From: Sipunculus nudus
Lineage: Eukaryota > Annelida > Sipuncula > Golfingiida > Sipunculidae
Reading direction: 5' to 3'
Assembly (NCBI GenBank): GCA_026874595.1
Contig: CM049310.1
Coordinates: 5,148,001 to 5,212,000, forward strand
Length of the DNA stretch: 64,000 nucleotides
Below are positions 19,221-26,400 of this stretch, piece after piece. Numbering within the stretch: the first letter of the stretch is position 1; each line of letters starts with the position of its first letter. The notes under the pieces are model-generated. The model saw only the letters and a list, made by a program, of their open reading frames with translations. It was not told where the DNA came from and ran no database searches. A program made the translations under genes and the position numbers.

Positions 19221-22200
19221 TTCTTTAAAAAGTCACTTCAGCTAAGCTTTTGTTATATTTGTATGCTTTTTAAAACATTAAACATTATGTTTTGCCTACT
19301 CTTTTCAGATAGGGTATTACATACAGCATATGGAATGCCTTCTAGCCATTCACAATTCATGTGGTTTTTCTCAACCTACTTAGCTTTTTTTCTCTTTATA
19401 AGGTAAGCATATTACATTTTGTTTCATTGAATCTTGAAACATTTCACCAGTACCAAACAGCAAAGCCATTTTATTTTGATATAATGTAATTCAAACCCAT
19501 TGCTTTATTAGTTTTAGTTCTATGTGTTTGGAGATGGTATTAAACATGGAAAAAGCAAAATCTGTAGTCTACAGAGGAAGATAGAAATTATTATTTAAAG
19601 TAATCATATTGTATTGGTTTAAACATGGTCCCTTATTAACAAAGTACAACAATTATTCTTAGAACAGTGACTCCTGTTAACATGATTTGTCTTAGAAATA
19701 TACTTTTCATTATATCAGTGTATGGTCAATAACATTAGCAATAGAAATGTGTGCTTAATAATAAATTTTTTAACTAGGAAACCCAATATTTATAGGCAGA
19801 AAATGAAGATGCATTTAAATTAACATTTATAGAGTTTGTATTTCAATTATTTGACAGAGTTTTACTTTGTTCAAATTTAATTAATTTATCTCTTTGTTTT
19901 TTTTTCAGAGTGCACCAAAATTACCATTTAGTGGACAATCTGTGGAAGCATTTAATATGTGTAGGCTACTGGTTAATATCCTGCCTTATCTCATACAGCA
20001 GGTTAGTGCCATTTTGCTTTTTGTCCCCCGCTTCCGCGAAAAGGGGGACATTGATTTGGGTTTTTCTGTCTGTCCCTATGTCTAGCTGTCTGTCTCTCCG
20101 TATGTCTGTCTGCCTGTCCGTCCATCAGGTTTTGTTTCCATGCAATAATTTTACTGAATATCTGATTTCATTCAAATTTGGGTCAGTGATTGCTCTTATT
20201 CATACATTGGTTGTGATTGGTTTAGGAGTGTCTATCTGGAAAATGCTCTCCAGCTCAAATACAAAATGATCAAATTTTGGTACAATTTCTCAATGTGTTT
20301 TAGTTTTTATGTTCATCTGCAGATGTCTCCACATGTCATATTGGAGTTTGGTCCTATTTCTCAATGTGTTTTAGTTTTTATGTTCCCCTGCAGATGTACC
20401 AGTCATAGTGGACCTGTTTAAGTTTTCATGTGCCCTCAAGATTTTCTCCACATGTCATAATTTTGGTTGCTTATCAAGCATGAAAGACAAAAAAATCCCA
20501 AAGTGGGGGACATTAATTCCACGAATTTGCTTGTTCAAGTTGAGACAAATATTATAAACCCCTGCTTATTTGACCACTTCCAGATCCTCAGTTTACATTA
20601 ATTGTAATATTGAACATTTTTGACTTGTTATATGCTTAGTTTAGGCCAATAATAATGGTCCACATACCAGAAGGTGATATATTACTAAAGTCATCATGTT
20701 ATGGGATTTGTATGTTAACATGATGGTAATGTTACCATTGTGGTCATGTTACTATGGTGGTCATGTTACCATAGTGGTTATGTTACCATTGGGGTCATGT
20801 TACAATTGTTATAATGTTACCATGGTGGTCATTTTACCATTGTTGTAATTTACCATAGTGGTCATGTTAAAATTGTGGAAATGTTACCATGGTGGTCATG
20901 TTACCATGGTGGTCAAGTTAACATTATAGTAATGTTACCATGGTGGTCATGTTTACCATTGTGGTAATGTTACCATTGTGGTCATGTTACCATTGTGCTC
21001 CTGTTGCCATGGTGGTCATGTTACTATGGTGGTCATGTTACCATGGGGGCCATGTTACCATGGTGGTCATGTTCCCATGGTGGTCATGTTACCATGGGGG
21101 GCCATGTTACCATTGTGGTCATGTTACCATGGTTGGCCATGTTACCATTGTGGTAATGTTACCCTGGTGGTTATGTTACCATTGTAGTAATGTTACCATA
21201 GTGGTCATGTTACAATTGTGGTCATGTTACCATGGGAGCCATGTTACCATTGAAACCAATAACTAAATGGTTTAGCTCATGTCCATTATTCTATAATTTA
21301 CAGAGTTTCATTTTAGCAGGGCCATTTTCTCACAGCTTTTCAAATGATAATATACATGAAAAACCAAAAGGAATAAAAATATTTTGTTGTTACTAATATT
21401 TTCCAAAATTAAGCTGAGTGATGGGACCCATGGGTCCCTTGTTTTAAGAATTTGCCTATTCCAGCTGTATTTGAGGCTAATATTTTATCCAAGGTCTGAT
21501 TAACATAAATATTCTTCTATCCAGTTTGACCACAGAACATGATAACTCAAAGAACTGCTTCTGAAGACGGTGCTTAAAATATTCAGCTCAGAATGTTTTC
21601 TGCATCCATAATAATTGAACTGAACTTAATTTGAATTTTGTTTTTAGAGTATATTTGGGGTACCACACATGGAGCCAGGTACTGGTCGGGGCTTTTATTG
21701 GTGTGTTACTTGGTGCCCTGTGGTTCGCCACTGTACAGTTATTTCTTACCCCATTCTTCCCAATTATAGCTTCATGGTAAGTACAATCTTCTCTATCAGT
21801 TCAAATGTGTAATAAAGAATTTTTTTCCCACTTTATGTGTAAGCCTTTATGGCACTCTTTTTATTCTCTGCTAGGTATATAAAATTTAATGTTTGCAAAG
21901 TCAATAAACTGGATAATGTAAATTGAATGTGAAAGATTGTTTTTTTTTTAGTGCAGCTGACTATAAGTCTTCTGGGCTATAGTCATGGTCCATTGTCGTG
22001 GTCCGTGGACAGTCATTGTCCGGATGTCCGTCCATTAGACTGGCACGTTTCGACACCAATGAACCTATGAATCTGAAATTTGGCATAAAGTTAGATGTCC
22101 AGGAGATAAAATCTCCTACCATGCACAAAATTGGGTCAAATGGACTTCGTTCCTTTGAGATATTAAGGAAAAACCTCAATTTTTTATTTAAAATTTATTT

Positions 22201-25200
22201 TCACACTTCAGGACTGCCTAATATCAAAAGCACTCATCTGTTTTTCTTCATATTTACCATAAATATTCCTCTATATAATTCCTATGTACATGCCAGAGAT
22301 TAAGTCTGTATTATATAATTTAAAAGTTATGGGCCCAAACATAATGGACTTTGTAAAAAATCAGGGAAGATATTTGGTCACTTAAGACCAAGAATTTTAA
22401 ACCTAGGGACTTTTTTTCAGTAATACAACTTTAATTAATCAAAATTTAATTGTATACCAAAAATTAGATCAAAATCTGTTAAATTTGTTTAAATATTGCA
22501 AAAATATAAAATTGGTACCTTAAATTTTGCCCAAGTTTGACCATGGCACTTTTTCTTGTAAGAACATTTGATTTACTTTTCACAGTCGGTATTTATATAT
22601 AGATTTAATCTGTTAAATTCTGAAATTTGAAAGTTAAAGCTTAAAAATTATTCTTGTTATTGAAGTTTTTCTGAGGCTCTAATGTATTGACATTTTGAAC
22701 CTCCAGACCAGCCATGTCTGGTCCCTACAGCCTTGCCTGGGTTAATTTATTTGGGATGCACAACTGCTGTAGCAAATGTAGAATCATGTGGCAACCATGA
22801 TCCCCCCCGCCCCCCCCCCCCCCCCCCAACCAGATATGTTGCATTAGTTACATTCTTTAATTCCATTGCTGTTTCCGATCCAATGTATACAACTTTTCCT
22901 GAATATAATATTATTTGAACCAGTAGGATTTTTTCCCTCATGCATATGGATAAAAAAACTGTTTTTGTTTGTCATATTTTTCAACTTAAACCTTAACTTT
23001 TCACCCATATGTAAACTAGTCCACAGATACCAGAAATGCAGGGCCCTCTGAAGACTATTGTCCGACCATATCTAGTATTTCAACTGTATACATTTTATAA
23101 AATAAAAAATACATATATTTAATAATATATATTATAAAAAAATAGATCCAATTGAGCAAATATGTAAACTACTGAACTGTCAAAAATTTATCAAAAAGCA
23201 AACCAGTGATCTTGGGAATAATATACATCTTATGTTCACAAACTTCTCACATGCTTCAATTTTAACATTAGAGTATGCATGGTTTAGTCACAAACTATTA
23301 TTTGCAACAATTTCTTACTCATGTCAACCAGCCATGACCTTTATTACCTTTTCCTCTTAGACTTTATCTCCATTTGATATTATTTTAGATTTTTACCTAA
23401 AAGGTCAACTTCAGCTGAGCACAGTGACCCATGGGTCCCTTGTTTATCATTTAACATTCATAAGTTACCAGTAATTCGAAGTACTTGGGTTTCTGTTAAC
23501 TTATATGAAGAATTGCATGTCTCTTTAAAGCAAAATGTATGGCTTTCCACATATGTAAATATCACAAATTGGGAACCACTTGGAATATTAAGTCAATCAC
23601 AGCAATCATTTACATTCCGTTTTTTAAGAAAAAAATTGATAACTGATTTACATAAAATGCACATACTTCATTTATGATCAATAATTGTGATTTTCAGATA
23701 AACAAATGTCCATATACCGTATTTCCTTGAACAGACGCCCGGGCGTTTATTTTTTACAGACACTGCTTTGACCCGGCATCTAAACAAGGCCGGCTTCTAT
23801 TTAAGGCCGGCGTTTATTAAAAAAATACGTCATCAGGCTCGTCAGACAAACTAAAAATAGAACACTTCGAAACAATGAACCCACCGGTCACTAATCACTG
23901 ACACATTTGAAAACATCGCCGGTACACGGATTGTGTTTACGAAATTTCCTTAGATGCCATAGGTATATGGGACACGCGCAATCTCCACAATCTCGCACCA
24001 TAATTGGAATTAACGCAGAATCACAGCGAGAGATTGCAGTTGTACACAAAAATCTGTCCACGCGGGCCCCTCGAAACCAGGTATCCAGGTGTTTATGTGG
24101 CTGTTCCATTTATTTTACACCGCGTGAACTTGGTAACATTTTTACGCTCTGAATACGGGGTGGCTTCTCCATTTACTGTTCTCAACGTACAACTGGTAGC
24201 ATTTGGTCCATCGAAATACGGGGGTTTGGTACTTATCAGCTTATAATTCATTTTCATGACACTTTCCTCTCGTTAAATATTTAACTGATTCAGCTCGACA
24301 CAGCGTAATCAAGCGTTTCTGGCCCTGTATATACTAAACACGGGGTGGCAATTCCATTAACTGTTCACTGCGTATAACTTGTAATATTGATTCCATCAAG
24401 ATACAGGGGGTTGGTTCTTTATAACGGCAAAGCGTAGGTCAATTTCATGACACTTTTCTCCCGTTTTTTATCTGATACAGCTTGACACAGCGCATTCAAG
24501 CGTTTCCGACCTGGTATATACTGGTATGTGACATTTACTGCCGGGAATATTGCTGAATATATAGTTGTGGACAAGAGTACATACTATTTTTAACTTTAAA
24601 AATTATCTCAGAAGCGTGGCTTTGGTAACGGTGGGGACCCATTTAAAAGCGCTAAAAATGAAAGCAAGGAGCGTAATTTGGCTTGACAGTGGCTACAAAA
24701 TTGTACCACTCGACACCATCATTTAGTGCCTGCATGCTACAGAAGAAATGTGTGCCAAAACGTATTTGAACAGTTCTGTTCAACCATCCGTGAGGTATAG
24801 ACTTTCACCGTACCAAGTTTTATTGCTTGTTTCAAGCGGTACTATTTACTATTGCTTGATAGCAGTGATAGTATTAGCCTTCTCACTGCTGACGTATTTG
24901 TGTATCGCTTATTGAACGAATCGGGAATATATGGTGTCCCTCATGGAAACAAGCATTCATGTAAGATAAAAGAATGATTTATACAGTAAGAGGAATTAAA
25001 CATATTATCAATACAACACAAACCGAAATTCATACAACAATCTATCGTCATTTTGACCGGTAAATACACCAATTATAATGAAGGGAAAAGACATCTGGTG
25101 GCAAACATAGAAACTACTCTGACACAAGGCCTGTGAACAAGACCGGCGTCTATTTAAGGCCGGCGTTTATTTTTCTGGGACATTGTTTTGCCCCGGCGAC

Positions 25201-25456
25201 TAAATAAGACAGGCGACTATTTAAGGTCCGGCGTCTGTTCAAGGAAATACGGTTAATGAGATATGGTCAGGTGATCATGTAACATTCCCCATCCCCAGTC
25301 ATCTTTTACTATTTGTTTATTTTCAGGCCAGTTTCAGAGTATCTGATGCTTCGAGATTCCACACTTATTCCAAATGTGTTGTGGTTCGAATATACCTCAC
25401 ACCGGAGTGAAGCTAGGAGTCGACAACGCAAGTTGACCTCTCGAAAGTCGCAATGA
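6605..25456 (+). CDS. DOLPP1: Dolichyldiphosphatase 1 (complete, 7 coding exons)
   Basis: PAP2-family phosphatase of the ER membrane that converts dolichyl pyrophosphate to dolichyl phosphate on the luminal side, recycling the lipid carrier of N-glycosylation. Exons 6605-6659, 17245-17345, 18450-18534, 19309-19402, 19909-20001, 21648-21776 and 25327-25456 join in phase at GT/AG sites into 229 codons including TGA (228 residues; human about 238). The PAP2 signature is complete for this subfamily: K70-x6-R77P78, PSSHS at 91-95, and S142R143-x5-H149. The C-terminal motif [15 protein letters not shown] is diagnostic of DOLPP1. Several hydrophobic segments (about 23-46, 96-112, 126-142, 150-180) fit a polytopic membrane protein. 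The start has a strong context (caccATGg). Intron 1 holds 9 kb of nested mobile DNA. The identification is near certain. Confidence 0.97.
6978..7343. repeat. Fold-back element (inverted repeat about 370 bp)
   Basis: The left arm, 6978-7071, contains 'ccatccctatccttttcta'. It returns as its reverse complement in 7273-7343, and the outer ends pair 'gcacaggcg' with 'cgcctgtg'. A smaller inner palindrome (atcttttgatt, about 7200/7265) adds to the hairpin. It is a MITE-like insertion adjoining the larger TIR element. Confidence 0.7.
7935..8480. repeat. Degenerate tandem repeat, about 60-70 bp unit
   Basis: Units with 'tgaaatatttacaaatga' followed by 'aaagtgaaatgatcatg' and 'ataccaggtgtc' recur with many substitutions inside the Mutator-like element. 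No coding signal is seen. Confidence 0.6.
8579..8912. mobile_element. MITE, copy 1 (AGGCC...GGTATGGTTCTCAGGCAC termini)
   Basis: The ends are inverted copies of AGGCCAAAA...AAAGGTATGGTTCTCAGGCAC. A second copy lies at 35394-35684. It has no coding capacity and is nested in the Mutator-like element. Confidence 0.7.
8979..9705 (-). repeat. 3' LTR of the Gmr1-like element
   Basis: Runs TGTTGC...CCGTAACA in element orientation. I see about five substitutions against the other LTR (two near 9375, then at about 9439, 9471 and 9476). An open frame of 88 codons in the LTR is shared by both copies and matches no family I know. Confidence 0.93.
9706..9725 (-). other. Polypurine tract
   Basis: On the minus strand AAGGGTGGGGG abuts the 3' LTR, the expected plus-strand DNA primer position. 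Confidence 0.8.
9940..13050 (-). CDS. Retrotransposon ORF2: integrase, reverse transcriptase, RNase H (inverted pol order)
   Basis: About 1036 residues from a GTG codon at 13050; the first ATG is at 13038, 12 nt after the ORF1 stop. Order: HHCC zinc finger (about H183/H190, C220/C223), integrase core with D254, D313 and E349 (D-x35-E), a GPY/F-like module (about 487-505), reverse transcriptase with D709 and YIDD at 769-772, then RNase H with D918, E960, D987 and D1030. All catalytic residues are present and there is no internal stop. Ordinary Ty3/gypsy elements place integrase last; here it comes first although the RT is clearly gypsy-like ([21 protein letters not shown]). Expression probably needs a -1 shift or re-initiation. 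Confidence 0.95.
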   Translation of the reverse strand: MTRAMSKKASLKPESSVLDLSQTFMAHSNDDVSGLKPVTRVNIKSPACDPSGTSSPKDSTTNVVQGKQTLNRNLQRSTNGVKSPDQNGHEQLKKDRSVKNVEVSMKTDDLIEMQKKDPDIASLRENALTKEEADKVPTCFTLQNDVLVRKYRPPTVPADETWKTLYQIVVPPEYRPEILKLAHDHPMAGHLGVRKTKHKILQHFYWPKLKRDVAKYCKTCHVCQMIGKPTHQISPAPLSPIPTTHDAFESIILDCVGPLRKTKHGNEYVLTIMCTATRFPEAVPLRTISAKKIVEVLVKFFTTFGLPRTIQTDQGSNFMSNIFAQVMAELGIKHYKSSAYHPESQGALERFHQTLKNMIRAYCLDTGNQWDEGLPFLIFAAREAVQESLGFSPFELVYGHCVRGPLAVLKDTWMENSCQSSLLKYVQEFKEKLSRANEIAQEHLKKAQNKMKVWYDKKTTKREFKPGDKVLVLFPIPGHPLQAKYSGPYKVVEKKSDLNYVIDTPDRRKSQQLCHINMLKEYHDRSAETCQSSPPQTNLVFIKETEKNAEDVLMKKTEHPVKLNNSDILNNLDQKLSHLDFDQLSVLKEILLNYDSLFPDVPSRTNVLQHDVDVGDASPIKQAPYRAGPQKLQAIKNEIKYMIENDIIENSSSAWSSPCLLIKKPDMTYRFCTDYRKVNTVTITDTYPLPRVEDCIDKIGSATYISKLDLLKGYWQVPLTERAKQISAFVTPNGLFQYKVMPFGMKNAPACFMRLMNCVLSGLDNCTCYIDDVVVYNHIWEDHKQSLVELIERLKKAGLTVNLAKSDFCRATVTYLGHEVGQGCVKPIASKVSAIVEFPVPTNRKELMRFLGMTGYYRKFCQNFAEVVNPLTDLLKKDRKFHWNKNCQNAFERAKAILQSAPVLQAPNFDKPFSLMTDASDCGVGAVLIQDDDFNISHPVCYYSKKFLPHQKNYSTIEKETLSLLMALQHFEVYLGSTPYNITVYTDHNPITFLHKMKNNNQRLMRCSLALSEFNLVIKHIKGSDNIIADTLSRRH
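13050..14792 (-). CDS. Retrotransposon ORF1: Gag with SCAN-like region, zinc knuckle and aspartic protease
   Basis: 580 residues. An N-terminal helical part is followed by a charged coiled-coil stretch (about 85-135), then a capsid-like region (about 150-315). Its second half ([15 protein letters not shown] ... [14 protein letters not shown]) has the look of a SCAN domain. Next comes a basic Ser/Gly/Lys tract (about 318-385), one CCHC knuckle (C387-x2-C-x4-H-x4-C400), and a retropepsin with DTGA at 470-473 and LLLGNDLAG at 538-546. The protein ends with TAG; ORF2 is in the -1 frame and overlaps it by a few dozen bases. The reading frame is unbroken. It is the structural and protease precursor of the particle. 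Confidence 0.93.
   Translation of the reverse strand: MGTEFKPNEIIPQLRENRSLLYTLKKNELEIVALHLNIDIMEVYTVEGLRNVLKKSLYGDVESKEESDLEEKPIKEPPGATAIDPIELELRKYELKLKYEAQVETDKLKYEAETEIRRCEIERETQIKLKELELQNPQNRKAHEPSEFLFRNSTKVPPFNENEVERYFSYFERVATLMAWPKGQWTLLLQSVLVGRAQDVYTALTDEQCRDYDTVKEVILRAYELVPEAYRLKFRNATKRENQTHVEYARDKESAFNRWCQSMKIGQDFEKLKQLILIEEFKRHIRSDIKIFLDEHKVRNVNEAGVLADEFALTHRPSYTSHRRRYGEKREGSKSPKLGRRKGSPYYRGHSGSGKPQSDHGKPQYKSQSDSPAQHKEGQPRTGPKYCTFCEFKGHTESECYRKRYGQSKPKPNALTVTQSMKPVTMPSKLETKGETQSPVHESFRPFVSDGFVQLEGNHARKARVKILRDTGATQSLVLKSVLPFSQESYAGCSVLVQGVNSEFLEVPLHRVKLESDLVSEFVTVGVCSKLPVEGVSLLLGNDLAGDRVKIDPRMTKLPSTDRDTDLLQQEFPGLYFQAV
14926..14948 (-). other. Primer-binding site
   Basis: Two bases inside the 5' LTR the minus strand reads TGGCGACCGCGACGAGG. 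Beginning with TGG fits a tRNA 3' end, and the sequence resembles the tRNA-Arg-type sites I recall for 412/mdg1-like elements. The tRNA assignment is from memory. Confidence 0.65.
14951..15677 (-). repeat. 5' LTR of the Gmr1-like element
   Basis: 727 bp, the same length as its partner. It is followed at 15678 by a long (TA)n tract, the presumed insertion target. Confidence 0.93.
15678..15822. repeat. AT microsatellites
   Basis: Two (TA)n tracts, 15678-15737 and about 15788-15820, flank a short unique segment just outside the 5' LTR. The retrotransposon appears to have entered such a tract. Confidence 0.9.
16324..17244 (+). other. Remainder of DOLPP1 intron 1
   Basis: AT-rich non-coding sequence between the Mutator-like element and exon 2. 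I see no further element. Confidence 0.6.
17245..17345 (+). CDS. DOLPP1: DOLPP1 coding exon 2
   Basis: Encodes the first membrane segment, [17 protein letters not shown], through FRRDLHT. The acceptor is tttacag and the donor gtaagt. Confidence 0.95.
18450..18534 (+). CDS. DOLPP1: DOLPP1 coding exon 3 (KX6RP)
   Basis: Encodes [18 protein letters not shown], then [10 protein letters not shown], the first PAP2 phosphatase motif. The acceptor is atttcag and the donor gtaatg. Confidence 0.95.
18790..18860 (-). mobile_element. Possible retroelement scrap in DOLPP1 intron 3
   Basis: A short GC-richer segment around 18817-18848 reads [13 protein letters not shown] on the minus strand. It is reminiscent of the C-terminal end of Penelope-like or LINE proteins in invertebrates. 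It is too short for a firm call. Confidence 0.3.
19165..19217. repeat. (TA)n microsatellite in DOLPP1 intron 3
   Basis: Uninterrupted dinucleotide tract about 90 bp upstream of exon 4. Confidence 0.9.
19309..19402 (+). CDS. DOLPP1: DOLPP1 coding exon 4 (PSSH)
   Basis: Encodes [20 protein letters not shown], containing the second PAP2 motif and its catalytic-site His, then a membrane segment. The donor is gtaagc. Confidence 0.95.
19909..20001 (+). CDS. DOLPP1: DOLPP1 coding exon 5
   Basis: Starts [16 protein letters not shown] and ends SCLISYS with the split Arg of the third motif. A long T tract precedes the acceptor; the donor is gttagt. Confidence 0.95.
20023..20540 (+). mobile_element. 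GTCCG-type interspersed repeat, GTCCCCC subfamily
   Basis: Begins TTTTTGTCCCCCGCTT with a short hairpin (GTCCCCCGCTT / AAAAGGGGGAC), then a CTGTCTGTCC-rich tract. It ends with the inverted GGGGGACATTAATTCC and CTTGTT. The same layout recurs in other families of this window. It is non-coding, in DOLPP1 intron 5. Confidence 0.65.
20706..21258. repeat. 17-bp minisatellite, about 30 copies
   Basis: Variants of GTTACCATGGTGGTCAT repeat for about 550 bp in DOLPP1 intron 5. Frames through it are open over 100 codons only because of the repeat unit. Confidence 0.93.
21310..21445 (+). mobile_element. 3' end of a GTCCG-type repeat
   Basis: Ends with a GACCCATGGGTC-like palindrome and CCTTGTTTT. The preceding 100 bp resembles 57965-58086, so the minisatellite upstream may be the core of this element. 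Confidence 0.55.
21648..21776 (+). CDS. DOLPP1: DOLPP1 coding exon 6 (SRX5H)
   Basis: [17 protein letters not shown] supplies the His nucleophile of the third PAP2 motif, followed by a membrane helix and FFPIIASW. The Gln where many PAP2 enzymes have Asp is normal in DOLPP1. Confidence 0.95.
21949..23445 (+). mobile_element. GTCCG-type interspersed repeat, AGCTCAGCTGACT family, copy 1
   Basis: Starts with a hairpin (GCAGCTGACT...AGTCTTCTGGGC) and a GTCCG tract, and ends at AGCTGAGCACAG, GACCCATGGGTC and CCTTGTTT. It contains a long C run at about 22802-22827. Non-coding, in DOLPP1 intron 6. Confidence 0.75.
23717..25252. mobile_element. TIR DNA transposon with CCGTATTTCCTTG ends, non-autonomous
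   Basis: The left end CCGTATTTCCTTGAACAGACG is repeated inverted at the right end. Further subterminal copies of 'aaggccggcgtttatt' lie inside. The interior holds about three degenerate direct repeats of roughly 185 bp (for example GACACAGCG...CAAGCGTTTC at about 24297 and 24484). The flanks suggest a TA-type target but are not clean. No transposase is seen. Similar termini occur on ISL2EU-like elements, from memory. Confidence 0.7.
25327..25456 (+). CDS. DOLPP1: DOLPP1 coding exon 7 with stop
   Basis: Encodes [20 protein letters not shown] and a basic tail ([13 protein letters not shown]), then TGA. Three bases after the stop, gtaggg could act as a donor for a spliced 3' UTR. Confidence 0.95.
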
Positions 25457-26400
25457 AGGTAGGGGCATATTGCACATTTCTGTTGTATTTAAGATGTAAT
25501 ATCATCTTTGGAACCAAAATAGCACACATTTATGACATATGATATTCCAGCTTTTATGCATCAGTATGTTTGAAATATTTGCTGCTTGGTTTGTGGTGTT
25601 GATATATGTTTCTGTTAAATTAATAATAATAACAGTATGGTCATTGCAAGGTTCAAGTAAAATAGATATTACCTTCAGTGTACAATTTGGTTCGCAAACT
25701 TGAATCCGTTGATATTTCAACTTTAAATTAATTTGTTTATAAAAGTAATTTAGTATTTCAGAGAGTCTGTGTCTGTTACAGGTTACAGTCCATGTGCAGG
25801 ATTCCATAGCAACAACTGCCAACCCCATGACATTGTCAAGCTGCCAAGAACACCAGGGCTATCGGATCTCGGCAGCTTTTCGTGTCAACCCCAGGACTCC
25901 TCACAAAACAATGTATCAAGGCTATGCATCATGGCAGTCAGCCAGGACCTGGTTATCATGCAAACATGAGATTTCTGAACTTGCCTCCCCATGCAATTAG
26001 GTATCATGTTGGCTGCTCCAAGTGGGGGATTGGCCACAACAAGTGCATATATACAGGTTTACTACCAGTCAAGTCCCCCTTCTAAGTCACTCCTTGCACA
26101 TGCTGAATGGACAGGCAGCAGGACTCCTATTTCTTATATATATATATATATATATGTATTTATATATATGAGATGTAGAATTTTATATCTTTTATTCATC
26201 AGGTGGTTTTAGTATATACTTTATGAAATGACTCCGTATTAGTATAGCTGTTCTTTTAACATTATTTGGTGATGGGGTACAATTGATACTGCCAGTCTGT
26301 TGTATTCTTCAGTATAAATGTTTAATATTTTTGTGGTTGGTTCTGTAAGAGATTAAAAGTTCTCATGTTTGATTTTAAATAATAAATGTTTCATTTTGTG
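25457..26400 (+). other. DOLPP1: Probable DOLPP1 3' UTR region
   Basis: Downstream of the stop. A possible intron (gtaggg near 25459 to ttacag at 25780) precedes a higher-GC block to about 26120. The first good polyadenylation signal, AATAAA, is at 26381-26386; another is at 28797-28802. The true 3' end is not determined. Confidence 0.5.
26138..26170. repeat. (TA)n microsatellite
   Basis: Short interrupted dinucleotide tract in the DOLPP1 3' region. Confidence 0.8.

Noticed and set aside
20940-21266. 108-codon frame rich in Trp, Gly and His
   Set aside because: It is the translation of the 17-bp minisatellite.
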